The position numbers were made by a program, and so were the translations under genes. Of a DNA stretch of 40,168 nt, positions 1 through 8,931 are shown piece after piece. This stretch comes from Candidatus Methylomirabilis lanthanidiphila (GTDB lineage Bacteria; Methylomirabilota; Methylomirabilia; Methylomirabilales; Methylomirabilaceae), in contig CABIKM010000044.1 of NCBI GenBank assembly GCA_902196205.1, forward strand, positions 1 to 40,168. Direction: 5' to 3'. Under the pieces are notes generated by a model that saw nothing but the letters and a program-made list of their open reading frames with translations, was not told where the DNA came from and ran no database searches. How positions within the stretch are numbered: the first letter of the stretch is position 1; every line of letters begins with the position of its first letter.

Positions 1-19
1 GGGTAGGTGTCTCACTCAT
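1..19 (-). CDS. Start of a gene running off the left edge (partial)
   Basis: An ATG at 19-17 overlaps the TGA stop of the DUF262 gene by four bases (ATGA) and opens a reading frame beginning MSETPT that leaves the window after six codons. The overlap suggests translational coupling. In split GmrSD-type systems a DUF262 gene is followed by a DUF1524 (HNH nuclease) or second DUF262 gene, but six codons cannot show which, if either, lies here. Confidence 0.4.
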
Positions 20-1056
20 ATTGACACAGAGGGCTGATTTTCGGCATAGGCCTGCCACAGCTTGACGTACAGGTTGGTGAAGTAGGTGAAGTCGCCTTTG
101 AGAAACGCCTTCACTTTGGCCGGACTGTGGAGCAGGCCAAGGCCCTCATCCATGTCGGGCGCGAACATCGCTCGGTGATAGTCACCGTCGAAGCGTTGCC
201 CTTCCTTGCGCGTCGCGGCAAACTTCGCCTTGAGATAAAAGCGAAAGAAGCTGTCCAACTCGTCCTCTTTGAAGGCGTTGATTGCGGCCGCCTTGTTTTC
301 CCAGAGTCCGTTGTAGCTTTCCTTGTCCAGTTCGATCTTATTAATCTGTCCGAGCAGCTTGCCCTTGAGAATCTCATAGGGCCGCAGGCGCACGCCCCGG
401 TCGTTGATGACCTCGAAGACCATCGACACATCCGTCTGCTCCACCGCAAGGTTGATCAAGACCAGGCGATGCAGAAAATAGAACACGAACGTCTCGAAGC
501 AGCGTTTGTCCTTTAGCTCCTTGTCCAAGCAGGCGCTGATGGTTTCGTAGTTCCTGACTAGATTCTGTGCGGTGATGCCGCTGCTGGTGTCTATAGCCTT
601 CGAATCCACGCCGTCGAACAGCGCCTGCTGCGCGATCCTGTGGCCGACATGGTTCATCCAGAATTCCTGTTCGAATCCCGACTGACCGGCGATTTTACTG
701 TCAATCCAGCCGGCCAGCTTCGATCCGTGCAGTTTCGCCAAATGGCGCAACTTGATCAGGACCAGCGACAGCGTGGTCAGGCGTTGCTGCCCGTCAACCA
801 CGTAGACTTGCCCATCCACGACATTGGTGACATAGGTGTTCAGGTAATACCAAGGGTAGTGCGCCGTGATCGTCTCTTTTCCAGGGTCCAGGTCGCTGGA
901 GCGCGCGTACTGTCCCTTGAACTTGAAGAAGATGTCGTCGAGCAGCCGCAAAACAGGCTCATCGGTCCAACGGTAGTCGCGCTGGTAGAAGTCAATGTAG
1001 TAGGCTGTGTTGGAGAACACGCGGTCGATATTCTGTTTGTCAGGTGAGATGTCCAT
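16..1056 (-). CDS. DUF262 domain protein (GmrS/ParB-like fold)
   Basis: A 346-residue protein with the DUF262 hallmark DGQQRLTT near residues 88-95 and the second family block INDRGVRLRPYEILKG near residues 220-235. DUF262 is a ParB/Srx-like nucleotide-binding domain; in GmrSD and related type IV restriction systems it couples NTP hydrolysis to cleavage of modified DNA. The usual C-terminal DUF1524 HNH domain is absent, so this looks like a stand-alone DUF262 subunit, about half the length of fused proteins. A GGAGG lies 12 bases before the ATG. The stop overlaps the start of another gene at the window edge, which supports a two-gene unit. A defence role is inferred; some DUF262 proteins have no proven function. 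Confidence 0.8.
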   Translation of the reverse strand: MDISPDKQNIDRVFSNTAYYIDFYQRDYRWTDEPVLRLLDDIFFKFKGQYARSSDLDPGKETITAHYPWYYLNTYVTNVVDGQVYVVDGQQRLTTLSLVLIKLRHLAKLHGSKLAGWIDSKIAGQSGFEQEFWMNHVGHRIAQQALFDGVDSKAIDTSSGITAQNLVRNYETISACLDKELKDKRCFETFVFYFLHRLVLINLAVEQTDVSMVFEVINDRGVRLRPYEILKGKLLGQINKIELDKESYNGLWENKAAAINAFKEDELDSFFRFYLKAKFAATRKEGQRFDGDYHRAMFAPDMDEGLGLLHSPAKVKAFLKGDFTYFTNLYVKLWQAYAENQPSVSI

Positions 1057-1329
1057 ACGGTGTTATTTCCTCCAAGAGCATGCTGGACGCTGCGTCTGTG
1101 AGGCGCCTAACTATTAATAATCTGATCGGCATAGTTCCGAGTACGCGTCAACATAACACGGGTTGCGGCTATCGAGTAAGTGACAACATGGGTCTTATTT
1201 TCCGAGGACTTCACCAATCCTATCAGTGCTTTGACCCCGACAAACACTACGCCTTCTGTCCAGCATACCCAATCTTCGGCCGTTAGGCTCCATAAGCGGA
1301 TCCGCGGAGCTATCGGCCCTCATCGCAGA
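1057..1329. other. Intergenic stretch, no gene recognised
   Basis: This lies between the DUF262 gene and the 3' end of mqnE. I see no convincing gene, RNA or terminator. Short frames here show no family resemblance. A TTGACG on the minus strand has no good -10 partner at normal spacing. Confidence 0.5.
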
Positions 1330-2481
1330 TCAGGCGTTAGCCCGCTTTGGCCCTCTCACTGCAGTGGAGAGAGGGATGGGAGTCACCGCGTTGTAGAGCG
1401 CATCGCGTTCGACCGGCTGTCGGGCTGTCTCGCGGATCATGGCGAGAAGCTGGTCGTGACGAAGCTCCTGATGGTGCGAGTTGTCGCCCAGGGCGTGCGT
1501 AATCTCATAATGCGTGACGGTCCCATCGAGGTCGTCTGCCCCGTACCACAGCGCAAGCTGCGCCACCGCCGGTGTCGTCATAATCCAGAACGCCTTCACA
1601 TGAGGAATATTATCGAGGAGCAGTCTGGCGATGGCGATCTCGCGCAGGTTGGCATATCCGGTCGTGACCGGGAGATGGCTGAGCTCGGTGCCAACGGGAT
1701 CAAAGGCCAATGGGACACAGCACATGAAACCGCCTGTTTCGTCCTGCAGGTCGCGGATATGGAGTAGGTGCGCCACCTTCTCCTCGACGGTTTCGATGTG
1801 GCCGTAGAGCATCGTTACGTTTGAGCGAATACCGGCCCGATGTACGCTCCTAGCAACGTCAAACCAGCCCTCATTGTCCAGCTTGGCTCTGAACAGCTCT
1901 TCGTGGACGCGGTCACTGAACACCTCCGCCCCGCCGCCCGGACAACAGTCGAGCCCGGCCGTCTTCAGATCGGCTAGCACCTCGTCTATCGGCTTATTGG
2001 CCACGCGCTGGATCTGTGCCAGCTCGATCATCGTGAAGGCCTTGACCTGGACGCCGGGTCTGGCATCTTTCACTGCTCTGATGACATCCAGATAGTACTC
2101 GTATGGCAGCTTCGGATTGATCCCGGCCACAATGTGAATCTCACGGATCGGAACGTCGTCATGCTTACGGATCTGATCCTGAATCTCCTGAATACTCAGC
2201 ACATATCCTCGAGGGTCGCCGGCCGGGGCGTAAAATGAGCAGAACTTGCACCCCTTATTACAGATATTCGTATAGTTGATGTGCAGGTTACGGACGAAAT
2301 AGGTCAGGTTGTCGCTCATCCGCTCCCTGACCAAGTTGGCCAGAAAGCCCACTGAGGTCAGGTCGGGCGTCTGATAGAGCGCCAGTCCGTCACACGCGTC
2401 CAGACGCACACCATCCAGTATCTTATGATAGATCTTGTCCAAACCGGAGGCCGCCAACCTGGATTCCATCAGCCGACTCAT
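1330..2481 (-). CDS. mqnE: Aminofutalosine synthase (radical SAM)
   Basis: MqnE joins the MqnA product 3-[(1-carboxyvinyl)oxy]benzoate to SAM to make aminofutalosine in the futalosine route to menaquinone. The 383-residue length is normal. The radical SAM cluster motif CNKGCKFC is at residues 74-81 (Cys74, Cys78, Cys81), inside the typical block INYTNICNKGCKFCSFYA, and PGGGAEVF follows later, which favours MqnE over the related MqnC. The ATG overlaps the ccmI stop as ATGA, so it is the last gene of the ccm operon. No other mqn gene is in the window. Its position ties menaquinone synthesis to cytochrome c assembly, both needed for a quinone-based respiratory chain. Confidence 0.9.
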   Translation of the reverse strand: MSRLMESRLAASGLDKIYHKILDGVRLDACDGLALYQTPDLTSVGFLANLVRERMSDNLTYFVRNLHINYTNICNKGCKFCSFYAPAGDPRGYVLSIQEIQDQIRKHDDVPIREIHIVAGINPKLPYEYYLDVIRAVKDARPGVQVKAFTMIELAQIQRVANKPIDEVLADLKTAGLDCCPGGGAEVFSDRVHEELFRAKLDNEGWFDVARSVHRAGIRSNVTMLYGHIETVEEKVAHLLHIRDLQDETGGFMCCVPLAFDPVGTELSHLPVTTGYANLREIAIARLLLDNIPHVKAFWIMTTPAVAQLALWYGADDLDGTVTHYEITHALGDNSHHQELRHDQLLAMIRETARQPVERDALYNAVTPIPLSTAVRGPKRANA

Positions 2482-2798
2482 TGACGCCGTGCCCCTCTAG
2501 TCCGTTCGTCCAGGCTTCCCTGTTGACCACCCAACAAATCAATCGCCTGGAGGAGGGCAATGGCTCTCAGTTCGTAACTCTGTCGCGCCTGCTCATAGTC
2601 TTCAAGACTGAGCTTACCTGCCTGCTGATCGAACTCGAGCTCCTTAATGGCAGCATATACCGTCTGTTTCTCGGCCAGGAGTTCCTGCAACTCGTTCTGT
2701 TCCAACTCCAGTGGAGATCTCTCAGACGATTTGAAGAATGGAATGAGCACCGGCAAGAGGGCGAGAAAGAACAGCAGGCTGATGATCAGGATAAGCAT
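2478..2798 (-). CDS. ccmI: Short CcmI-like cytochrome c biogenesis protein
   Basis: About 106 residues: an N-terminal membrane helix (LILIISLLFFLALLPVLIPF) followed by a charged, probably coiled-coil segment rich in Glu, Gln and Leu, including KQTVYAAIKELEFDQQAGKL, which resembles the start of CcmI/CycH proteins. The large periplasmic TPR domain that makes Proteobacterial CcmI about 400 residues long is missing. CcmI presents apocytochrome c to the CcmF/CcmH haem ligation complex; what a TPR-less form does is not established. The ATG at 2798 is preferred; a GTG at 2807 is possible, and neither has a clear ribosome site. The gene overlaps mqnE and follows a heptad repeat array. Confidence 0.7.
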   Translation of the reverse strand: MLILIISLLFFLALLPVLIPFFKSSERSPLELEQNELQELLAEKQTVYAAIKELEFDQQAGKLSLEDYEQARQSYELRAIALLQAIDLLGGQQGSLDERTRGARRQ

Positions 2799-2808
2799 CG
2801 CAACCACT

Positions 2809-2913
2809 GTTCAACGTTCAACGTGCAACGTGCAACGCTGAACATTGAATCGTGAACGTTGAACATTGAACCTTGAACCTTGAACGTTGAACCTTGAACA
2901 TTGCACGTCGAAC
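2809..2913. repeat. Heptad array, 15 units, TTGAAC type
   Basis: Exactly 15 consecutive 7-bp units fill most of the ccmH-ccmI gap. The first four read GTTCAAC or GTGCAAC; the rest are variants of NTTGAAC (ATTGAAC, CTTGAAC, GTTGAAC and single-base changes). GTTCAAC is the reverse complement of GTTGAAC, so the array contains its own inverted arms and could fold as a hairpin in RNA. No frame is kept for a protein. Confidence 0.85.
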
Positions 2914-2918
2914 GTTCG

Positions 2919-3386
2919 TTAACGTTCCCACTCCTTCAGTTCCGATTCGAGTCGACTGGTATACCGCGGATCGGAAGGACCCGGCTGTTTCGCATTTGGT
3001 GCATGACCTCTTCCAATCGAGCGACGGATCGTGAGAGTAATGACAACGCCTCCGCCCAGGATGGCGACAAACGGCAGCAGCCAGGCAACCCAATTAAAGC
3101 CCTGGCGCATGGGCGAGAGCAGGATCCACTCGCCATAACGGCTGACGAAGTAGTTGCGGATCTGATCCGGACTCTCACCGTTCTTCAGCTTCTCGTGAAT
3201 CACCTCGCGCATCTGTGTCGCCATTTCTGATGGTGAATCGGCCACCGAGAGGTTCTGGCATACGGGGCAACGCAACTCAGCCGCCAACCGAAGCGTCTGC
3301 TCCTCCACGCTACCGGCTACAGTGGCCGATGCCCATCTCGCTAATAGGATTCCCGCTATCAATAACGCGAGGAGCGTTTTACGCAT
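2919..3386 (-). CDS. ccmH: Cytochrome c maturation protein CcmH
   Basis: CcmH is the membrane-anchored periplasmic thiol-disulfide protein that reduces apocytochrome c cysteines before haem ligation. The protein (about 155 residues) has a Sec-type N-terminal signal or anchor (MRKTLLALLIAGILLARWASA), the family motif LRCPVCQNLSVADS with Cys40 and Cys43, the helix SPSEMATQMREVIHEKL, and a C-terminal membrane helix (WVAWLLPFVAILGGGVVITL). The ATG at 3386 is chosen because AAGGGG lies just upstream and it starts a clean signal sequence; an ATG ten codons upstream (3416) is also possible. It lies between ccmG and ccmI, with heptad arrays on both sides. Confidence 0.92.
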   Translation of the reverse strand: MRKTLLALLIAGILLARWASATVAGSVEEQTLRLAAELRCPVCQNLSVADSPSEMATQMREVIHEKLKNGESPDQIRNYFVSRYGEWILLSPMRQGFNWVAWLLPFVAILGGGVVITLTIRRSIGRGHAPNAKQPGPSDPRYTSRLESELKEWER

Positions 3387-3453
3387 GCGTGGTCCCCTTG
3401 TCAGCAACGCCCGCATCCCGAGTTCCTGGTGCTTTATCTAACCCCTTCACAAC

Positions 3454-3502
3454 CTAGAACCTTGCACGTTGAACATTGCACCTTGAACCTTGAACCTTGA
3501 AC
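3454..3502. repeat. Heptad array, 7 units, TTGAAC type
   Basis: Seven units in the ccmG-ccmH gap: CTAGAAC, CTTGCAC, GTTGAAC, ATTGCAC, then CTTGAAC three times. It is the same sequence class as the array at 2809-2913 but has no inverted arm. Confidence 0.8.
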
Positions 3503-3507
3503 TTCCT

Positions 3508-4004
3508 TCACAGCATCTCCTCGATCTTCGCCTTCAGCACCTTCTCATCGACGGCGCCGACGTGCTTATAGTGAATCGTCCCGTCCTTCCCGATAAAGAA
3601 GGTCTCCGGCACACCATAGACGCCGTAGTCGATCGAGATCTTCCCCTGGAGGTCAGGACCGCTTGGAAAGCTGAGCTTGAACCGATCAATGAACGCCTTC
3701 GCATCAGCATCCCGGTCCTGGATATCCACGCCAATGACCATCAACCCTCGGTCCCGATAGGTTTGCCAGGCGGTCTCCAGATGCGGCGCCTCCTCGTAGC
3801 AAGCCGGAAAGCACCAGGAGGCCCAGAAGTTGAGGACGACCGGCTTCCCGCGGAGTTGTTCCAGGCTATTGCGGCTACCATCAAACATGGTCAGAGCGAA
3901 CGGCGGCGCCTGACGTCCAACCAGCGGAGACGGCACGTCCCTGGGGTTGGTTTTGAAGCCGTAGGCCAACAGCAGGAGGAGCGGGATGATGCTGAGGAGC
4001 AGGC

Positions 4005-4026
<22 letters not shown>
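3508..4026 (-). CDS. ccmG: Thioredoxin-like CcmG/DsbE with a CxxxC site
   Basis: CcmG is a membrane-anchored periplasmic thioredoxin that reduces CcmH or apocytochrome c. The 172-residue protein starts with an N-terminal helix (LSLLLSIIPLLLLLAYGF), then the fold blocks APPFALTMFDG, GKPVVLNFWASWC and the cis-proline loop GVPETFFIG. The active site reads WCFPACYEEAP, Cys72 and Cys76, so three residues separate the cysteines where CcmG and thioredoxins normally have two (CxxC). The codons are clear: TGC TTT CCG GCT TGC. The ATG at 4026 is chosen because the protein begins naturally there; it overlaps ccmF by 22 bases. Upstream codons of the open frame lie inside ccmF and have no signal-like character. 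Confidence 0.9.
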
Positions 4027-6004
<1,978 letters not shown>

Positions 6005-6005
<1 letters not shown>

Positions 6006-6454
6006 TATGGTGTGCGCTGCGGTTGCGCCAAGGTTTGGTGGATATGCTGGGCTGCGCCTTCCCCGTCCTTCGGAGGCGTATACTCTTCGGAATGCTTGGC
6101 CATAATCATACTTGACTGAAATGGGCCGCCGGCGGTGCACTTCCCCTCGACAACCGCCCCGGCGCCCTCTTTAAAGAGGTCGGGTGGAGACCCGGTGTGT
6201 TCAACCGCTACCTCTTCCTTCCCATCGGTCAGGCGGAACGTCAGCTTCAGCGTCTTCGGCTCCCAGTGGAGCGACCCTGGCACCACCATCCCGCCCAGGC
6301 GCAATGACCGATCGGGGACCGCGCCGCCCTTCGCCTTCAGCTCGGACGGCGTGATGTAATAGACGGCGGCCTCTCGAATCCCGCTATTGATCAGGTACGC
6401 GAGGGCGGCCACGATGAGACCTCCGCCCAACAGGAGTTTGGTCTTCTTGGTCAT
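6005..6454 (-). CDS. ccmE: Haem chaperone CcmE
   Basis: CcmE carries haem from CcmABCD to CcmF by covalent attachment at a histidine. The 149-residue protein has an N-terminal membrane helix (LLLGGGLIVAALAYLIN), the beta-barrel block YYITPSEL, and the haem-binding motif KHSEEYTPP with His121 and Tyr125 in the HxxxY spacing of the common bacterial type (not the CxxxY type). A hydrophilic tail follows. Its ATG overlaps the last codons of ccmD and its stop overlaps ccmF, so the three genes are translationally coupled. Confidence 0.95.
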
Positions 6455-6597
6455 CCTGTCATATCCTTCCGTTGCCGTCTGAGGGCATCACGCTGAGCGG
6501 TGGCGGCCCGTTTTCGCCAGTGAAGCGATACGAGATAGACGACCACACTGCCGCCGGTGAGCAGATACCCGGCCAGAATATAGGACCATGAATTCAC
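6451..6597 (-). CDS. ccmD: Small haem exporter protein CcmD
   Basis: A 48-residue frame from GTG at 6597 to TGA at 6451 fits exactly between ccmC and ccmE: its GTG overlaps the ccmC stop (GTGA) and its TGA overlaps the ccmE ATG (ATGA). The product has one membrane helix (ILAGYLLTGGSVVVYLVSLH) then a basic tail (WRKRAATAQRDALRRQRKDM), which is the CcmD plan. CcmD helps release haem-loaded CcmE from CcmABC. It is below the usual gene-calling cutoff and starts with GTG, so it could be missed; position, overlaps and topology together make the call good. Confidence 0.88.
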   Translation of the reverse strand: MNSWSYILAGYLLTGGSVVVYLVSLHWRKRAATAQRDALRRQRKDMTG

Positions 6598-7277
6598 CCC
6601 AGTAATTCCATTTGCAGCCGCAGCAGCTCTTCCCTCGCCCCCTCGATCTGCAGGCGCTTAATCAGGAGGTAGGCGTACAGCAACCCGAAGGCCACAAGGT
6701 TCGCATACAGCGCCACCTGCATGTCCAGGGCCACCGTTGACGGGCCGGGCCGTAGGATCGATGCGGGCTGGTGCAAGGTCCGCCACCAGACAACCGACAT
6801 GTGGATGATCGGAATATCGAGAAAGCCGAGAATTCCGAGGACCGCACAAAAGGTGGCCCCTCTCGATGGATCGTCTACCAGCGTCCGAAGCATCAGATAA
6901 CCGAGGAATACCAACAGCAGAATAGCGGTCGTGGTCAACCGCGCATCCCACGTCCACCACGCCCCCCACGTTGGTCGTCCCCATATCGAGCCGACCGCGA
7001 TCGACAACGCCGTGAAGAGCACTCCGATCTCAGCCGATGAGTACGCAACGGCGTCGTATTGCCGCTGACGGCGCCACAGATACAGAATACTCGCGACGAA
7101 GACGACAAAAAAAGCGAGGTAGCTGATCAGGATCAACGGTACGTGCAGGTACATAAGCCGCTGGACCTCTCCCTGCACCGCATCAGCCGGCGCATAGATA
7201 AAACCTGTGTACAGGCCGGCCAGCAACCCAATAACTGTCGAGATACCCAGTACCCGCTCAACACCCTGCCCGATCAT
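6594..7277 (-). CDS. ccmC: Haem exporter membrane protein CcmC
   Basis: CcmC binds haem with its periplasmic tryptophan-rich WWD domain and hands it to CcmE. About 227 residues with six hydrophobic helices; the motif WGRPTWGAWWTWDARLT is plain, and flanking histidines occur in LMYLHVPLILISY and IPIIHMSVVWWRTLHQP. I prefer the ATG at 7277 (MIGQGVERVLG). The frame can be read from a TTG at 7322, overlapping ccmB, but those 15 extra codons cross a fragment of the TTGAAC heptad repeat and add no membrane sequence. Confidence 0.93.
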   Translation of the reverse strand: MIGQGVERVLGISTVIGLLAGLYTGFIYAPADAVQGEVQRLMYLHVPLILISYLAFFVVFVASILYLWRRQRQYDAVAYSSAEIGVLFTALSIAVGSIWGRPTWGAWWTWDARLTTTAILLLVFLGYLMLRTLVDDPSRGATFCAVLGILGFLDIPIIHMSVVWWRTLHQPASILRPGPSTVALDMQVALYANLVAFGLLYAYLLIKRLQIEGAREELLRLQMELLG

Positions 7278-7289
7278 CGAACTGTATAC

Positions 7290-7303
7290 CTTGAACTTTG
7301 CAC
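7290..7303. repeat. Two-unit heptad remnant, TTGAAC type
   Basis: CTTGAAC followed by TTTGCAC in the short ccmB-ccmC gap. It matches the units at 3454-3502. It supports starting ccmC downstream of it. Confidence 0.5.
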
Positions 7304-7311
7304 CGTCGTTA

Positions 7312-7989
7312 TCATTCCTCAATCAGCAGCTCGAACGTCAACAACGACCCCACAAGAAACAAGACATCAAACGCCGCCATCAATTTGAGCCACGGCATGG
7401 CGAGTTCGAATGCCTCACCTCGCAGGACGATCTCTGTCCCCCTCACCGCAGCCAAGATTAAGGGAATCGTCAGGGGAAACAGGAGGAACGGCAGCATCGC
7501 CTCTCGCGCCCTCATGCCTATGGTCATCGTAGACAGCAGCGTTCCGACGGTCGCGAATCCCAGTGTCGCCGGAACGGTGATCACGAGCAGCTTGGGGAGT
7601 TGCGACCAGATGTCCATATTGTACAGGACCGAAAAGATGGGAAAGCTGATCAGTTCTACTAAAAGGATCACGCTGAAGTTGCCACACAGCTTCCCAAGGA
7701 AGATCGCTTCCCGCTCAGCCGGATAGAGGAGCAGGCCATCCAGACAGTCGTTCGCCAGTTCGCTCTGAACCGATCGGGTGAAACCGAGCACACCGGTAAA
7801 CGCAAAGGCCAGCCACAACAGGCCGGATGAGGCTCCGCGGATAAGGGTCTGATCGCCGCCCAGCGCGAAGTTGAACAGGAACAGCACCAGGAACGCGAAA
7901 AAACACATGGCGGTGATGCTTTCCCGATCACGCCACTCCGCGACCAGGTCCTTCCACGCGATCGCCAGGACCCGCCGAGCGAAGGTCAT
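7312..7989 (-). CDS. ccmB: Haem exporter membrane protein CcmB
   Basis: CcmB is the permease partner of the CcmA ATPase. The 225-residue protein begins MTFARRVLAIAWKDLVAEWRDRE, a typical CcmB start, followed by about six membrane helices (for example ITAMCFFAFLVLFLFNFAL and LLVITVPATLGFATVG) and the conserved stretch DGLLLYPAEREAIFLGKL. The ATG at 7989 overlaps the ccmA stop as ATGA and is preceded by a G-rich ribosome site; a GTG four codons upstream is less likely. It lies between ccmA and ccmC in the canonical order. Confidence 0.94.
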   Translation of the reverse strand: MTFARRVLAIAWKDLVAEWRDRESITAMCFFAFLVLFLFNFALGGDQTLIRGASSGLLWLAFAFTGVLGFTRSVQSELANDCLDGLLLYPAEREAIFLGKLCGNFSVILLVELISFPIFSVLYNMDIWSQLPKLLVITVPATLGFATVGTLLSTMTIGMRAREAMLPFLLFPLTIPLILAAVRGTEIVLRGEAFELAMPWLKLMAAFDVLFLVGSLLTFELLIEE

Positions 7990-8741
7990 TCGCCCCCCCA
8001 CAGCTCTCCATGAATTGAGAAAAGAGAGCGCAACGATTCCTGACTCACCTCGTCTCGTCCGGCGTCAAAGACGACACGCCCTTGCTGTAAGACCGCCATG
8101 CGATCCGCCATCGTAAACCCCAACGTCAGATCATGAGTCGCCAACAACGTTGTCACACCCGCAGCCTTTGAGGTCATGAGGAACTCTTCCAACAGTTTCG
8201 CCGCCTTGAGGTCAAGATTCGTGAACGGCTCATCAAGCAGCATCACCTTGGGCTCGCGAAGTATCAGCTTCGCCAGTGCAAGACGTCGCTTCATCCCGCT
8301 GGAAAATGTCCTGACCCGACCCTCGGCGGCCGTCTCCAGCCCGACCTTCGCCAGGACCTCCGCCACCCGCTCCGCGGAGCGATCCAGACCCAACATGGTT
8401 GCCGCAAACAGAAGATTTTCTCGCCCGGTGAGCGTTTCGTACAGTTGATGTCCGTGGGCAAGAACACCGATCACCCGTCTGACGCCTTCCCCATTCCTTC
8501 CTACTTCGAAACCGGCAACCTGTGCCGATCCGGCAGTAGGCCGTACCAGCCCGGCCAGAATTCTCAACAGGGTGCTCTTCCCTGCTCCGTTCGGGCCAAG
8601 GAGCGCCAGGATTTCTCCTGGGCCTACGCACAGATCGACGCCTCGCAGGGCCGGATGCGCGCCATACCACTTGACCAACGCTCGGGTCTCGACGGCCGGT
8701 ACAGTCCGGCGGAACTCCCCAACTTCGTCAGACCTCGCCAT
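7986..8741 (-). CDS. ccmA: Haem exporter ATPase CcmA
   Basis: CcmA is the ABC ATPase that drives release of haem-loaded CcmE from CcmABCD. From the ATG at 8741 it has 251 residues: Walker A GPNGAGKST at 49-57, Q-loop region near GVLAHGHQLYETLTGREN, signature FSSGMKRRLALAKLILREP, Walker B VMLLDEPFTNLD and the switch histidine in LLATHDLTLG. The signature is SSGMK rather than LSGGQ, as is common in CcmA. A GGGG six to seven bases upstream supports this start; an ATG 22 codons earlier has less support. It is the first gene of the ccm-mqnE operon. Confidence 0.95.
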   Translation of the reverse strand: MARSDEVGEFRRTVPAVETRALVKWYGAHPALRGVDLCVGPGEILALLGPNGAGKSTLLRILAGLVRPTAGSAQVAGFEVGRNGEGVRRVIGVLAHGHQLYETLTGRENLLFAATMLGLDRSAERVAEVLAKVGLETAAEGRVRTFSSGMKRRLALAKLILREPKVMLLDEPFTNLDLKAAKLLEEFLMTSKAAGVTTLLATHDLTLGFTMADRMAVLQQGRVVFDAGRDEVSQESLRSLFSIHGELWGGE

Positions 8742-8875
8742 TTGAAACCCCGAACACGGGAGTTCCAGCGCCATCGCACACACTACAGCACGGGACGACG
8801 CCACCACACCACGGATCCACGCAGATGATGAACATACGGTAAATAGCGCATTACACCCAATTTCCAGGCGAGTTT

Positions 8876-8904
8876 AGTCTAGCAGAGATTACATGGAGGG
8901 ACAA
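8876..8904 (-). promoter_or_regulatory. Candidate sigma-70 promoter for the ccm operon
   Basis: On the minus strand TTGTCC (8904-8899), 17 bases, then TAGACT (8881-8876); four of six bases match at each box. It lies about 135 bases before the ccmA start. Moderate match only. Confidence 0.35.
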
Positions 8905-8931
8905 CCGAAAAGGGAGTAAAGAAACGCGCAA

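Noticed and set aside
1057-1329. Small plus-strand genes at 1044-1286 and 1180-1767
   Set aside because: They overlap mqnE or the gap without ribosome sites or any recognisable motif.
2809-2913. CRISPR array
   Set aside because: Units are 7 bp with no spacers, so this is a tandem heptad array, not a CRISPR.
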